A DNA stretch of 64,000 nt, from the NCBI RefSeq assembly GCF_007904105.1, contig NZ_CP042325.1:744001-808000 (forward strand), given 5' to 3'. This DNA is from Corynebacterium sp. sy039. GTDB taxonomy: Bacteria; Actinomycetota; Actinomycetes; Mycobacteriales; Mycobacteriaceae. The notes beneath the pieces are model-generated. The model saw nothing but the letters and a program-made list of their open reading frames with translations. It was not told where the DNA came from and searched no databases. This document shows positions 37,821 to 48,178 of the stretch, piece by piece (within the stretch, counting starts at the first letter, position 1; each line of letters begins with the position of its first letter). The position numbers were made by a program, and so were the translations under genes.

Positions 37821-38429
37821 TCATTTCTTTTTCTTTGTATCAGGGCTGTCGTTGCCCACAACATCTCCTTGAATAGGATCAGAGAGCTCTTGGATACCGC
37901 GATCATGCAATTCATGTTGGAGAGCGATACGGGCTGCGGCTTCGTCGTCAAGCTTTGCTTCAATGCGCTCAAGCATATTTTGCAGGTCTTCAAGCTCATG
38001 ACGTAAGTAATCACGCGACACCATCTCTCCCACAGCGAGGCGCAAACCAGCAAGTTCTCGGGTAATAAACTCGGTGTCTGCTTTAGTTTCTAGTGCACGT
38101 CGACGATCTTCGTTCAGTGAGATACGGTCGCGGTCTTCTTGACGGTTTTGCGCTAACAGAATCAGCGGAGCAGCATAAGCTGCCTGCGTGGAAAAAGCAA
38201 GGTTGAGCAAGATGAATGGATATTCATCCCAACTAAACCACCAGCCGCCGACGTTGAGCAGAATCCAGACAGTCACAAAGACTGTTTGCCACATCAGGTA
38301 ACTACCTGTGCCAAAAAAACGCGCTACTTTTTCTGCATAAGCGCCGACAGTATCATCATCAATCTTAAAAAACTTCCGACGCTTCTTCAGATAAGGAGTG
38401 TCAAGCTCAGAACGATTATAGTCAGCCAT
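37821..38429 (-). CDS. DUF1003 membrane protein
   Basis: A 202-residue protein with two hydrophobic segments (WQTVFVTVWILLNVGGWWF near 52; FILLNLAFSTQAAYAAPLILLAQN near 73) and a charged C-terminal coiled coil. The FxFSxQAxxxAPLILLAQNRQ motif is characteristic of DUF1003. It lies between mrp and the CBS-domain gene as in mycobacteria (Rv1231c). Function unknown. Confidence 0.88.
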   Translation of the reverse strand: MADYNRSELDTPYLKKRRKFFKIDDDTVGAYAEKVARFFGTGSYLMWQTVFVTVWILLNVGGWWFSWDEYPFILLNLAFSTQAAYAAPLILLAQNRQEDRDRISLNEDRRRALETKADTEFITRELAGLRLAVGEMVSRDYLRHELEDLQNMLERIEAKLDDEAAARIALQHELHDRGIQELSDPIQGDVVGNDSPDTKKKK

Positions 38430-38438
38430 AAAAACTCC

Positions 38439-39737
38439 TTATTGCTGTGAAGAACGAGAGGTACGAGTTTCAGGACGAATGCCGGTATCACGCCAGTTGT
38501 CAGGCAACAAATGGTCAAGCAAGTCGTCGATGGCAACTGCCCCGAGCAAGTGCCCGTCATCATCAATAACTGGACCACATACAAGGTTATAGGTCGCAAA
38601 ATAACGTGCTGCTGTTTCTTGCAAATCATCGGCATACAGTGGTGGCAAATCTGGATCAAGAATGCCTGATACTAATGCTGAGGGCGGTTCTCGTAGGAGT
38701 TTTTGCAAATGCACGCAGCCCAGATATTTACCGGTAGGCGTTGCCGTTGGCGGACGCACCACAAACACTAATGATGCAAGCGAAGTGGGCAAATCAGGAT
38801 TACGCGCCAACGCGAGTGCTTCGGCAACAGTGGTCTGAGGAGCAAGAATAAGCGGTTCGGGAGTCATGAGGGCACCAACAGTATCAGGGCTAAAACTCAT
38901 CAGACGCCGCACTGGTGCTGATTCTTCCGGATCCATGAGCTCTAGGAGTACATCTGCTTTGGCATCATCTAATTCACCCAGCAAGTCTGCGGCATCATCA
39001 GGATCCATTTCTTCTAGAACGTCGGCAGCACGCTCAATATCCAACGTCTCCAGCAGCTCGGCCTGACGTTCCTCAGGCATTTCCTGCAATACATCTGCCA
39101 GGCGTTCGTCGTCGAGCTCACTGGCGACGTTAATGCGTTGTTTTACTGGCAAATCATGGAGCACGGAAGCAACGTCGGCAGGGCGCATATCCTCAAAACC
39201 TGCAATAAGCTCTGCGGCAGCATCAGGAATCCCCGTGCCCGAGGCATAAAGACCATGAACGTGATTCCACCGGACAGTGTGCAATATAGGGCGCCGACCA
39301 AATTTTGGACGCTGACCAATAACTGCAACTTTGCTGATTTCCCAGTCACGAGTACGGGTACGCTCTAATTCAATATCAGCAATTTCTACGGCGTGCGAAT
39401 GAAGATGATCTAATTCTGGATCATCAACGTGTACTTTTGCGCCAATGAGCTCACCCAGAACTGCGACTTCACCACTGCGTGCCTTAAAACCACGTAAAGA
39501 AACCGAACCAGAAACAAGGGTAATTTCTAGGGGTTCAATTGTTGCAATGCGCAGCATTGGTAGAAAGATGCGGCGTTTATTCGTCATCTCGACTACAAGT
39601 CCAAGCACACGCGAAGAATGACCAGCAGGGCGCACATTGACAATGACATCACGAACTCTGCCAATAATGTCTGTATCTGGTCCGCGCACTACCATACCTG
39701 ATAGGCGACCAGCATATACTCGTGTCACTTCGCTCAT
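38439..39737 (-). CDS. PRC-barrel, MgtE-N and CBS-domain protein (Rv1232c-like)
   Basis: A 432-residue cytosolic protein. Order of parts: an N-terminal PRC-barrel-like region (YAGRLSGMVVRGPDTDIIGRVRDVIV), the MgtE superhelical domain with repeated LEEMDPDDAADLLGELD units (about residues 190-290), then a pair of CBS domains. It resembles the cytosolic Mg2+-sensing half of MgtE but has no membrane channel. It precedes DUF1003 by nine bases, so the two probably act together. The ATG at 39737 is preferred to the overlapping 39851. Confidence 0.88.
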   Translation of the reverse strand: MSEVTRVYAGRLSGMVVRGPDTDIIGRVRDVIVNVRPAGHSSRVLGLVVEMTNKRRIFLPMLRIATIEPLEITLVSGSVSLRGFKARSGEVAVLGELIGAKVHVDDPELDHLHSHAVEIADIELERTRTRDWEISKVAVIGQRPKFGRRPILHTVRWNHVHGLYASGTGIPDAAAELIAGFEDMRPADVASVLHDLPVKQRINVASELDDERLADVLQEMPEERQAELLETLDIERAADVLEEMDPDDAADLLGELDDAKADVLLELMDPEESAPVRRLMSFSPDTVGALMTPEPLILAPQTTVAEALALARNPDLPTSLASLVFVVRPPTATPTGKYLGCVHLQKLLREPPSALVSGILDPDLPPLYADDLQETAARYFATYNLVCGPVIDDDGHLLGAVAIDDLLDHLLPDNWRDTGIRPETRTSRSSQQ

Positions 39738-39834
39738 AAAAAGACAGTTTACGGTACTTGGGAACAGTGCATAAAACACAGCCGTTAAATATAAGAGAAA
39801 TATAGAAAGAGTTGAGGAAAGATTAGATATAGCT

Positions 39835-40389
39835 ATGGACAACCCACACAATGCAAATTATACGTCTGAGCGTTTATCCTCTTCGATGGAGCGCAAAAGA
39901 CCAGAAGGCTGGCCAGTAGGTAGTTTTGATTCTTATGCTCAGGCACAAGCTGCGGTAGATATGCTATCGGATAATAATTTTCCAGTGGAAGAACTTACCA
40001 TCGTCGGTGTCGATTTGATGGAAGTGGAAAAAGTAACCGGACGGCTTACCTGGGCAAAAGTGATTATTCGTGGTGTACTTTCTGGAGCATGGCTGGGGGT
40101 ATTTTTTGCAATTCTGTTAGGCGCTACTGGAGCAAACTGGGGCAATGCACTAGCAATAGGTATTGGACTGGGCATTATTTGTGGTGTGGTTATGGTCACG
40201 GTACCGTATGCCATGCAAGGTGGGCGTCGTGATTTTTCCTCTGAAACACAGATCGTAGCCGGTCGTTATGACGTATTGTGTAATCCACAAAAGGCGCGTG
40301 AAGCACGTGATCGTATTGCGACGTTCACTCAAGAAACTGCACGTGGATTTGCTCCTGCACGGCAACAGTCACCACAAGAGCAGAACTAA
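39835..40389 (+). CDS. General stress protein 17M-like membrane protein
   Basis: A 184-residue protein with an N-terminal ferredoxin-like domain (GSFDSYAQAQAAVDMLSDNNFPVEELTIVG) and two membrane helices (about 75-130). This matches the general-stress 17M-like family and the position of mycobacterial Rv1234. It is divergent from the CBS gene and 52 bases before the next lipoprotein. Function unknown. Confidence 0.8.
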   Translation: MDNPHNANYTSERLSSSMERKRPEGWPVGSFDSYAQAQAAVDMLSDNNFPVEELTIVGVDLMEVEKVTGRLTWAKVIIRGVLSGAWLGVFFAILLGATGANWGNALAIGIGLGIICGVVMVTVPYAMQGGRRDFSSETQIVAGRYDVLCNPQKAREARDRIATFTQETARGFAPARQQSPQEQN

Positions 40390-40441
40390 TACACTGTGTG
40401 TTAGGTGCTAGGTACAAAAGTAATCCGGAAAGGCAAAGCCT

Positions 40442-41104
40442 ATGGGGAAGAAAAAACAAGTAGGCACGGCAATACTTATTGCTGCATTGGGGTTGGCAGG
40501 CTGCACAATTATGGAGCCTCACGCAGATCCTGTTCCCGAGTCTACCCAGGTAGTTCGTGTTCTGGTTAACGGTGATTCTTTTGAGCAAATAATTTTAGGC
40601 GAGCTATATCGTCAAATACTTGACCGTAATGGTCGAGAAGCACATATTAGGGTTGTCACAGAAGAAGTAGATCCGTATGCAGAGCTGTTAGCTCACAACA
40701 GTGATGTGTATATCGGTTGTGCTGGTTCCTTGCTCAGTCATTATGACGCGATGAAAGCGAGAGAACTAGAAGAAAAATATGGGCAGAAACAACAGTTGAG
40801 TCCTACCGAGCAGGCAGAACAACGTGAGGATACCTATTATGGTGTGGTTGGATCCCTGGACGAGGGGCTTGCGGCTTCTGATCCGTCTAATGCTAAATGC
40901 GCATCTCGTGAGGGAATAGCGCTGCCAGAAAATCTAGTTCCTATTTATCGCACTCCTGTGTTAGCGCGTGCTGGGCGATTAGCGCTCAATGAAGTAAGTG
41001 GCTCGATATCTTCTGAAGAATTAGCTGAGCTTGTGGAAAAAGCACGAAAAGGAGAACCAGCAGAGGTAGTTGCTGCCGAATTTTTAGACTCTAAATCGCT
41101 GTAG
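40442..41104 (+). CDS. Putative lipoprotein with OpuAC-like domain
   Basis: A 220-residue predicted lipoprotein with lipobox GLAGC (Cys about 21). The rest, starting VVRVLVNGDSFEQIILGELYRQIL, reads like the first half of a glycine-betaine/OpuAC-type binding domain, but it is short and no permease is nearby. A similar protein precedes odhA in other corynebacteria. Function unknown. It is followed by a strong terminator. Confidence 0.72.
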   Translation: MGKKKQVGTAILIAALGLAGCTIMEPHADPVPESTQVVRVLVNGDSFEQIILGELYRQILDRNGREAHIRVVTEEVDPYAELLAHNSDVYIGCAGSLLSHYDAMKARELEEKYGQKQQLSPTEQAEQREDTYYGVVGSLDEGLAASDPSNAKCASREGIALPENLVPIYRTPVLARAGRLALNEVSGSISSEELAELVEKARKGEPAEVVAAEFLDSKSL

Positions 41105-41152
41105 CTAAGCTAACTCACACTCACTAAACTGCGTGCAAGCGGTACCCAACAA

Positions 41153-41205
41153 AAAGTTCCTTTTCCCTGTGCTACTAGACGAGCACGAGAAAAGGAACTT
41201 TATTT
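41153..41205. terminator. Bidirectional terminator between lipoprotein gene and odhA
   Basis: A 13-bp stem (41153-41165 with 41189-41201) encloses a GTGCT/AGCAC inner hairpin; the arms are A- and T-rich, so it can stop transcription from both sides. Confidence 0.88.
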
Positions 41206-41270
41206 GTCTGGTGTTCTATGGTGTTTCTTTGCCACTAAGAGGGCAAACACCCAACACCAGCTCTTGGCAT

Positions 41271-44200
41271 TTAAGCATCAGCAGCAAAAGCGGCATCAAC
41301 GAGTGCTTGCTGTTCAATTGCATGGACTTTAGAAAGACCAGTTGCAGTAGAAGCCTGAGCACGTCGTGAAATGCGTTTCATTGGCAGCAGACCTGGAATG
41401 AGCTGTGGTAAGTGCTCATTGAGGAATGACCATGCACCTTGGTTTGCTGGCTCATCCTGGCAGTAACGGATTTCCGTTGCATTTGGATAGAGCGCAAATG
41501 CCTCTTTGAGACGGTTGAACGGAATAGGATGTAGCATTTCGATCCGGACAATAGCGACATCATCACGTTTATCTTTTTGGGCACGCTTTGCTAGTTCATA
41601 GTAGAGCTTGCCAGAAACGAGCATGATTGTCGTTACCTTATTGACATCACCAATGACATTGCCCTGACCGTCGACAAAGCGTGGATCGTTGATAACCGAC
41701 TTGAACTTCTGAGTTTGGGTGAACTCTTCTACCGCAGAGGTCGCAGCTTTCATACGGAGCATTGACTTTGGCGTGAACACAACGAGTGGACGCTTAAGAT
41801 TACCAAGAGCATGGCGACGCAATAGGTGGAAGTAGTTAGCCGGGGTAGTAGGCTGAGCAACAGTCATGGTTCCTTCAGCACATAGCTGCAAATAACGCTC
41901 GATACGTGCTGAGGAGTGGTCAGGACCTTGACCTTCATAACCATGTGGCAGAAGCAAGATGACAGAGGATGTTTGACCCCATTTTGCCTCGCCAGAAGAA
42001 ACATATTCGTCAATGATGGTTTGAGCACCATTAGCGAAGTCACCGAACTGTGCCTCCCAAGCTACTACCGCGTCTTGGTTTCCGACAGAATAACCGTACT
42101 CGAATCCCATACCGGCGTATTCGGTCAACGCAGAGTTATAGACGAGGAACTTACCGCCATTGCCTTTTTGTTCAGCAAGCTGGTTAAGACCATTGAACTC
42201 TGCACCTGTGCGAGGATCATACACAACCGCATGGCGCTGAGTGAATGTACCGCGGCGAGAATCTTCACCCGCAAGACGAACCAACTTACCGGAATTAGCA
42301 AGTGAGGAGAAAGCAATGAGCTCAGCCCAACCCCAGTCAATGCCACCTTCGCGTACCGATTCCAGACGCTTTTGTGCAACAGGTGCAACACGCTGGTGGA
42401 ACTCGAAACCTTCAGGTTTATTAGCGTATGCCTGACCAATTTCTGCCAATTCTTCAGCGGTGATATTGGTGTGCAAACCATGAGGGAGTTCTTGAGAACT
42501 GGTGATGCCTTCTTGTGGGCTAAAGGCTTTCTTCTCAGTCTCTTTGACCTCGTTGAACACAGATTCCATCTGATCGTGGAAATCACGTGCTACTTTCTCT
42601 GCGTCTTCTGGTGATAGTTCACCACGACCAAGTAGATCCTCTGCGTATTGCGCACGAACCGTTGGACGACCGTCGATAAGTTCGTACATCTTTGGCTGAG
42701 TCATTGAAGGATCATCAGCTTCGTTGTGCCCACGGCGGCGATAAGAAATGAGGTCAATAAATACATCTTTACCGAACTGACGACGGTACTCTGTAGCAAG
42801 CTGACCTACCCACACAACAGCTTCTGGATCATCGCCATTGACGTGGAACACCGGGCAGCCGTATGCCTTAGCGAGGTCGGTGGAATAGTGGCTAGAGCGA
42901 CCTGAATCTGGAGTGGTAGTAAAGCCAATCTGGTTGTTAACCACAATGTGCACAGTGCCGCCAACAGTGTACCCACGTAGCTGTGCTAAGTTAATGGTTT
43001 CGGGCACAATACCAAGACCGGCAAAAGCTGCATCGCCGTGCAAAAGAATTGGCATAACAGTATAGCCATCTTCGCCTTTGTCTAGTAGATCTTGTTTTGC
43101 GCGAACAATACCTTCCATCACGGGGTTTACTGCCTCAAGGTGGGAAGGGTTAGCGGTGAGCGACACTTTGATTTCGCCATCGCCGAACATTTGTAGGTGA
43201 TTGCCTTCAGCACCGAGGTGGTACTTAACGTCACCAGAACCACCTGCTGCTTTTGACTCGATATTGCCCTCGAACTCGTTAAAGATAGTAGCCAGCGGCT
43301 TACCAACGATATTGAACAGTACGTTCAAGCGACCACGGTGTGGCATACCAATGACAACCTCATCGAGCCCTTGACCAGCAGCAGTATCAATTGCGGAATC
43401 CATCAGTGGGATGAGTGATTCGCTACCTTCCAAGGAGAAACGCTTTTGTCCAACATATTTGGTCTGTAGGAAGTTCTCGAAGGCTTCTGCTGCATTGAGC
43501 TTTTGCAAGATGTACTTTTGCTCTGCCTGAGTTGGTTTTGGCATACCAGCTTCTAGGCGATCCTGTAGCCATGTGCGCTCATCATGGTCAAGGATGTGCG
43601 TGTACTCAGAGCCAACTTTCAAGGTATAAGCACTGCGAAGACGGGAAAGAAGTTCACGAAGAGTCATGGATTCTTTACCAGCAAAGCCGCCGACGTGGAA
43701 GCTACGGTCTAGATCCCACAGGGTTAAACCATGTGTCTCAATGTCTAGATCGCGGTGATCCGGAATGGGCATACCTGGTTGTACCCACTTGAGGGGGTTA
43801 GTATCTGCAATAAGATGACCACGAGAACGGTATGCCTCGATAAGTTGCATAACACGTGTGTTCTTATCAAGACCGGTATTAGGTAGATCCTGTGCCCAGC
43901 GCATAGGGGAGTAAGGGATCTGCATTGAGGTGAAAATATCATCCCAGAAAGCGTCATCGACAAACAGACGGCTCATGGTGCGTAAGAACTCGCCTGATTC
44001 TGCGCCCTGGATAATGCGGTGATCATAAGTTGAGGTGATGGTGACTAGCTTTCCTACGCCTAGCTCTGCAAGACGATCGACGGAAGCACCAGCAAATTCC
44101 GCCGGATAATCCATAGAACCAACACCAATGATTGTGCCTTGTCCCTTGGTAAGACGAGGTACAGAGTGACGAGTACCAATGCCACCTGGGTTGGTCAGCG

Positions 44201-44954
44201 AAATGGTTACACCGGAATAGTCGTCCATAGTGAGCTTGCCTTGGCGACCACGTGCCACAATATCTTCATACTTTTCAACGAACTGCGCGAAGTCGAGTGT
44301 TTCACATTCTTTAATTGCGGCAACAACCAAAGCACGCGAACCATCTTTTTGGGGCAGATCGATAGCAAGACCCAAGTTAATGTGTTCCGGAGTGATAACA
44401 GTAGGCTTTCCATCAATAACTGCATAGTTATTGTTCATGTCAGGATGAGCCATCACACCTTTGACTAAGGCATAACCAATGATGTGCGTGAACGATACCT
44501 TGCCGCCGTGGGTGCGCTGCAAATGTTCATTGATAATCGCACGATTCTCAAACATTAGCTTGACTGGCATATCGCGCACAGAAGTAGCGGTAGGAATCTC
44601 AAGAGACTCATCCATATTCTTTGCGATTGCCTTAAAGATACCTTTTAGCTGTTTGGAGCCAGCTTCAGGGAGAGCTTTAGCAGGTGCAGGTGCAGGGGTA
44701 GGCTGCTTTTCTTGCGCTGCTGGTTTCTTTGTTTCAGTTGGTGTTGCACTGGCTGAAACAGATTTTTGGGGTGCTGCCGTAGCGCTGGTTTGTGGTTTTT
44801 TAGCAGCAGGGCTAGGGGCTGTGGTGGTTTGTGGTTGCTGCTTAGCAAACAATTCACGCCATTCGGGATCAACAGATTGTGGATCCTTTTGGAATTGTTG
44901 GAACATCTCGTCCACTAACCACTGGTTTTGTCCGAATGTATTAGCGCCACTCAC
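41271..44954 (-). CDS. odhA: 2-oxoglutarate dehydrogenase E1/E2 fusion (OdhA)
   Basis: TCA-cycle enzyme that decarboxylates 2-oxoglutarate. The 1227-residue corynebacterial form starts [17 protein letters not shown], has a Pro/Ala/Lys/Gln-rich linker (about 45-110), a succinyltransferase E2 core without lipoyl domain ([14 protein letters not shown]), then the thiamine-diphosphate E1 ([46 protein letters not shown]). Lipoyl groups come from AceF, and OdhI is the known inhibitor in C. glutamicum. The GTG at 44954 matches family starts; the frame continues to 44999. Confidence 0.95.
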   Translation of the reverse strand: MSGANTFGQNQWLVDEMFQQFQKDPQSVDPEWRELFAKQQPQTTTAPSPAAKKPQTSATAAPQKSVSASATPTETKKPAAQEKQPTPAPAPAKALPEAGSKQLKGIFKAIAKNMDESLEIPTATSVRDMPVKLMFENRAIINEHLQRTHGGKVSFTHIIGYALVKGVMAHPDMNNNYAVIDGKPTVITPEHINLGLAIDLPQKDGSRALVVAAIKECETLDFAQFVEKYEDIVARGRQGKLTMDDYSGVTISLTNPGGIGTRHSVPRLTKGQGTIIGVGSMDYPAEFAGASVDRLAELGVGKLVTITSTYDHRIIQGAESGEFLRTMSRLFVDDAFWDDIFTSMQIPYSPMRWAQDLPNTGLDKNTRVMQLIEAYRSRGHLIADTNPLKWVQPGMPIPDHRDLDIETHGLTLWDLDRSFHVGGFAGKESMTLRELLSRLRSAYTLKVGSEYTHILDHDERTWLQDRLEAGMPKPTQAEQKYILQKLNAAEAFENFLQTKYVGQKRFSLEGSESLIPLMDSAIDTAAGQGLDEVVIGMPHRGRLNVLFNIVGKPLATIFNEFEGNIESKAAGGSGDVKYHLGAEGNHLQMFGDGEIKVSLTANPSHLEAVNPVMEGIVRAKQDLLDKGEDGYTVMPILLHGDAAFAGLGIVPETINLAQLRGYTVGGTVHIVVNNQIGFTTTPDSGRSSHYSTDLAKAYGCPVFHVNGDDPEAVVWVGQLATEYRRQFGKDVFIDLISYRRRGHNEADDPSMTQPKMYELIDGRPTVRAQYAEDLLGRGELSPEDAEKVARDFHDQMESVFNEVKETEKKAFSPQEGITSSQELPHGLHTNITAEELAEIGQAYANKPEGFEFHQRVAPVAQKRLESVREGGIDWGWAELIAFSSLANSGKLVRLAGEDSRRGTFTQRHAVVYDPRTGAEFNGLNQLAEQKGNGGKFLVYNSALTEYAGMGFEYGYSVGNQDAVVAWEAQFGDFANGAQTIIDEYVSSGEAKWGQTSSVILLLPHGYEGQGPDHSSARIERYLQLCAEGTMTVAQPTTPANYFHLLRRHALGNLKRPLVVFTPKSMLRMKAATSAVEEFTQTQKFKSVINDPRFVDGQGNVIGDVNKVTTIMLVSGKLYYELAKRAQKDKRDDVAIVRIEMLHPIPFNRLKEAFALYPNATEIRYCQDEPANQGAWSFLNEHLPQLIPGLLPMKRISRRAQASTATGLSKVHAIEQQALVDAAFAADA

Positions 44955-45074
44955 TACAGGGATCGCCTCATTTCTTTGTGAGATATTTGTGATACGCAAT
45001 AGTATATTTTTCTTCTATACACAATAGCCTTAAATAGGCTAACGCGTCATAGTCTTATTATGGAAAAACTCAGT

Positions 45075-45098
45075 ATTGAATGTCGCATTGAATGTTGC
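45075..45098. repeat. Tandem 12-bp repeat upstream of odhA
   Basis: ATTGAATGTCGC followed directly by ATTGAATGTTGC (11 of 12 bases equal), 121 bases upstream of the odhA start. Two head-to-tail copies are a usual pattern for an operator. The regulator is unknown. Confidence 0.75.
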
Positions 45099-45249
45099 GT
45101 CGTGAGAAAAGGGAAATATATTAAGAACTTCCTAGTCAAAGCTCTTTTTTGTAAAAGAGTTGCTTTGTTTTTCTTATTGCTGCTCAATGTGGGCACCCCC
45201 AAAAGTAAGTAGTGCGTTCCGGCTGTTGCTGTGTGATTCCTTTGTGATT

Positions 45250-45281
45250 ATTGAGAAAGTTTATTAAATATTTTTCTCAAT
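45250..45281. repeat. AT-rich inverted repeat in the odhA/SRPBCC gap
   Basis: Arms ATTGAGAAA (45250-45258) and TTTCTCAAT (45273-45281) with a 14-base AT-rich spacer. It could be an operator or a hairpin. It is about 140-170 bases upstream of the SRPBCC gene. Confidence 0.65.
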
Positions 45282-45419
45282 GTGTGTGATGTGATACGTG
45301 AATTGGAGCATGGTTCCCCATATAAAAGGCGTATCATGTATATGTTTTATTCTTGCATTTTCCCATTTATAGAGTGGTATTTATAGATTTTGGGCGGAAA
45401 AACTGATATATTGCATTAC

Positions 45420-45824
45420 GTGTCATATATATCTTCCTTTTCTGCCCAACGATTCCTTCAATACACGCCGTCATCTATTAAAAAGGTACTACTCGATGCC
45501 CAAACTCTCCCACAATGGAATCCCGCATTCAGTAGGGTGGGGACAACGCAGCAGCCAGGTGTCTATTCTCTCACGGTGCATCATTTCTTATCCGGGAAAC
45601 TGTGCTATATAGAAATAGATAATCCTATTACCCTTGAAATATCCATCCCCGGTTTGATTGAGCACAGTAATTTTTTCTTGTCTGCCACTTCAGCGGGAAC
45701 CTTGGTAAAGCATAGTGTCCAGCAGAAAGGACGCCTTGCTTCTATTATCGGTCAGCGTGAGGCTAGTTTGGTACCAGCAAAGCGGCTGAATAGGCTTGAA
45801 CTATTCCTAACCCAAGCAGCATAA
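45420..45824 (+). CDS. SRPBCC/START-like protein
   Basis: A protein of about 134 residues with the SRPBCC helix-grip pattern: an early YTPSSIKKVLLDAQTLPQWNPAF segment resembles polyketide-cyclase/START-like ligand-binding proteins. It sits 19 bases upstream of a MarR-type gene, suggesting a small-molecule sensing or handling pair. The start is uncertain: GTG at 45420, TTG at 45411 or TTG at 45390, none with a good ribosome site. Confidence 0.68.
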   Translation: MSYISSFSAQRFLQYTPSSIKKVLLDAQTLPQWNPAFSRVGTTQQPGVYSLTVHHFLSGKLCYIEIDNPITLEISIPGLIEHSNFFLSATSAGTLVKHSVQQKGRLASIIGQREASLVPAKRLNRLELFLTQAA

Positions 45825-45843
45825 GGCAGAAAGTGAAAGTAGA

Positions 45844-46353
45844 TTGTCTTCAGAATTACCATCCCAAACAGCTCAATCCCTCGCTGAATACCCACAAGAG
45901 TTTCGTTATGTAATCCTTGCCCTCCAACGCCAAGGAAATCGCCAGTTGAATAAGGTCTTTTCTGAACTAAAACTTACAAACTCCCAGGCAGAAGCGATTG
46001 AGGTGGTGGGTGCACTCGGTCCACTAACCACTAAAGAAGTAGGGCAGAATCTCATTTGTGAAACTGGCAGCCCTAGTAGACTTCTGAGCACTCTGGCGCA
46101 TAAGGGGTTAACCGTAACCTCACAGCCTGCACAGGATAAAAGAGCAACACTGCACGCCTTATCACCTGAAGGGCGTCGGGTGCTGAAGAAAATCCTGCAG
46201 CAGCGTACTAGCTTTGAGAACAATCTCGCTGACGCATTAGCCACAGCTGCAAAGGCTCACCCTGGGGATACCCTAAAACAATTGGTGAGCCTTCTGACAG
46301 AGCCTGAACTCAAAGGCGCGGTATCTCGTCGGTTCCCGCACCTATTTACTTGA
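45844..46353 (+). CDS. MarR-family transcriptional regulator
   Basis: A 169-residue winged-helix protein: LTTKEVGQNLICETGSPSRLLSTLAHKGL is the helix-turn-helix and the wing follows in DKRATLHALSPEGRRVLKKIL. Ligand and targets are unknown; the coupled SRPBCC gene and its own upstream region are the natural candidates. TTG start, with GAAAGTGAAAGT upstream. The stop overlaps the convergent EcsC gene. Confidence 0.82.
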   Translation: MSSELPSQTAQSLAEYPQEFRYVILALQRQGNRQLNKVFSELKLTNSQAEAIEVVGALGPLTTKEVGQNLICETGSPSRLLSTLAHKGLTVTSQPAQDKRATLHALSPEGRRVLKKILQQRTSFENNLADALATAAKAHPGDTLKQLVSLLTEPELKGAVSRRFPHLFT

Positions 46354-47147
46354 TTGCTGCTCGGTTTCAGCAGATTCAGTTGCTTGAGCTATCGCTTCAT
46401 TCTTTGCTGCAGCTTGTTCTGCCTGCGCAAAAGTTGCCGGTAGTGGTCCAAGAGAGCTGCGTACACGCTCAGTGACCTTTGTGGCAATTTTGCGATTGGC
46501 AAATAGCCCAATAACTGCACCAATACCCAACGGCATAATTTTTCCGAGCCACGCTGCTTTGACACTTCGATTAATGCGTTTAAGCGCAAGTTTAATCAAG
46601 CGATTATTCACGTCACCCATATTGCGTACAGAAAGCCGAGAAAGCATAGCAACTGGAGAACCCGCCCCAATAGAAGCGTCGATAAGGGCTGTCCCTGCTG
46701 AGCCAGTGACAGCAATAAGCACTAATGCTTGTCGACGTTCCGGCTTAGTAATATCAGCGCCCCGTAAGTATGCGGATGCAAGAACATACATTGTTGCCGC
46801 ATCCAGGAACGCCAAAGATTCTGCCCCAACTGCTAGAGCACCGAGAAAAAAACCGACACCAGGAATAGCTGCTGTGGCTCCTGCTCCGGCACCTGTGCTT
46901 GTAGAGATATTGATAAAGTGCTTATCAAGTTTTTTCTGCAACTCGGCAGGAGTGGCATGAGGATTTTGTTTGCGCAACCAGTCAATATACTTAACGACGA
47001 TTCCTTTTTGCGCACCTGCAGCCTTTTCTATCACATAAACTAATGCTTTACCTGCGGCACCCGATTCGTCGAGAAGCTTTTGTGGATCAGAAGACTCAAA
47101 GTCGATAATGTCTTCATCGCGTGATTTCTTTCTAAAAATATACCCAT
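46342..47147 (-). pseudogene. EcsC-family membrane-associated protein, probable frameshift near its start
   Basis: The frame from a GTG at 47034 gives 230 residues of EcsC type, with a glycine/alanine-rich hydrophobic segment (GAGAGATAAIPGVGFFLGALAVG) and a second near residue 170. Upstream the same frame stays open and protein-like (RKKSRDEDIIDFESSDP) but has no ATG. An ATG at 47147, preceded by a good AAGGAAA site, is out of frame by one base; a T6 instead of the T5 at 47134-47138 would join them into MGIFFRKKSRDED. So the gene seems to have lost a base, or the sequence has an error. EcsC function is unknown. Confidence 0.65.
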
Positions 47148-47154
47148 AATTTCC

Positions 47155-47971
47155 TTAAACTTGTTGTGCATAATGTTCTGCTGCGGCAATATCTTCTGAT
47201 GTGAGCTCTACTCCAGTGTAGAGAGTAAATTGCCGTGCAGCTTGTAACGCTACGACTTCACCACCGGTGATAACTATTTTTGATTGTGCCTGTGCAGCTT
47301 GAATCAAAGGTGTATCAACCGGAATATGCCACCACATCGAACACCACCTCAGCGCTACTAATGGCAGTATCACTAAAGGCTTGAACATCCTCATAATCAC
47401 CATACATACCCAGCGGAGTGACATTAACTAGAATCTGAGTTTGCGGCGGAACCTCCCTGGAATAATTCCATTGATAACGCTGCGCGAGTTCACTGCCGGT
47501 GTATTCATTGCGCGCTACCACTGTACCGCCAGTAAAACCATAATCGCTCAGTGCTGCGACAACCGCGTAGGCCATACCACCGGAGCCAAGTACAGCAATT
47601 GACGCCTGCGGATCCAACTTCTTTTCTTGCGCTAGTTCCCGTACTGCAAGATAGTCGGTGTTATATCCTTTAAGCACCCCGTCAGTATTAACGATGGTGT
47701 TAACCGCATGGATTCTACGCGCTGATGGATCTAACTCATCAAGCAGAGCAATAACATCTTGTTTATAAGGCATTGATACCCCGGCACCACGGATACCTAA
47801 GCCACGGATTCCCGCGACGGCAGCGTGAATGTCGTGTGGCGCAACAGCCTTATACACATAATTAAGCCCCAGGCGATCATAGAGCCAATTATGGAACCGT
47901 ACTCCATGATGAGAGGGCTTCGCTGCCAGCGAAATGCACAAAATTGTATCGCGGTCGATGATATTGATCAT
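47155..47971 (-). pseudogene. Shikimate dehydrogenase-like gene, frameshifted
   Basis: An AroE-type NADP-dependent dehydrogenase in two frames. The first, 47971 to 47315, gives MPYKQDVIALLDEL, NTDYLAV and Rossmann VLGSGGMAYAVVAAL up to FDVVAYSG, then stops. The next frame continues with PVDTPLIQAAQAQ and GGEVVALQAARQF to the normal end at 47155. Deleting one T in the TATT at about 47323-47326 restores AYPVDTPLIQ. C. glutamicum has a homologue (aroE2-like) in the same place, beside the esterase gene. This may be real inactivation or a sequencing error. Confidence 0.8.
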
Positions 47972-48178
47972 GCTTTACCACTGTAGCGTAAGCAAGCATT
48001 GCTAGTGCAGATCATGGTGAGTCTTGTGATTGTGCAAACACATATCAGGCGATAGCTAAGCCAAAAACAAACACGGCAATGCGAGATAAAACTTTGTAAG
48101 ATGAAAACGTCGTGCCTATGGTGCGTTAGCGTTGTTTTTGCTTTAGTTTTGTCTAGGTTTTGTCTGGATCTTGTATCT

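Larger units (their letters stand above)
44955..45419. promoter_or_regulatory. odhA: Long AT-rich region upstream of odhA
   Basis: This 465-base stretch between the divergent odhA and SRPBCC genes has no supported coding frame. It holds a tandem 12-bp repeat (45075-45098) and a 9-bp inverted repeat (45250-45281), so it likely contains the odhA promoter and its operators. I see no full GlxR or DtxR consensus in it. Confidence 0.55.

Noticed and set aside
44479-45027. 182-residue open frame on the plus strand opposite the odhA start
   Set aside because: It is antisense to the well-supported odhA N-terminus and linker; composition mirrors the Pro/Ala-rich linker and it has no ribosome site.
45023-45045. 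DtxR-like half site (AGGCTAA) upstream of odhA
   Set aside because: Only one half of the 19-bp consensus is present, not a dyad.
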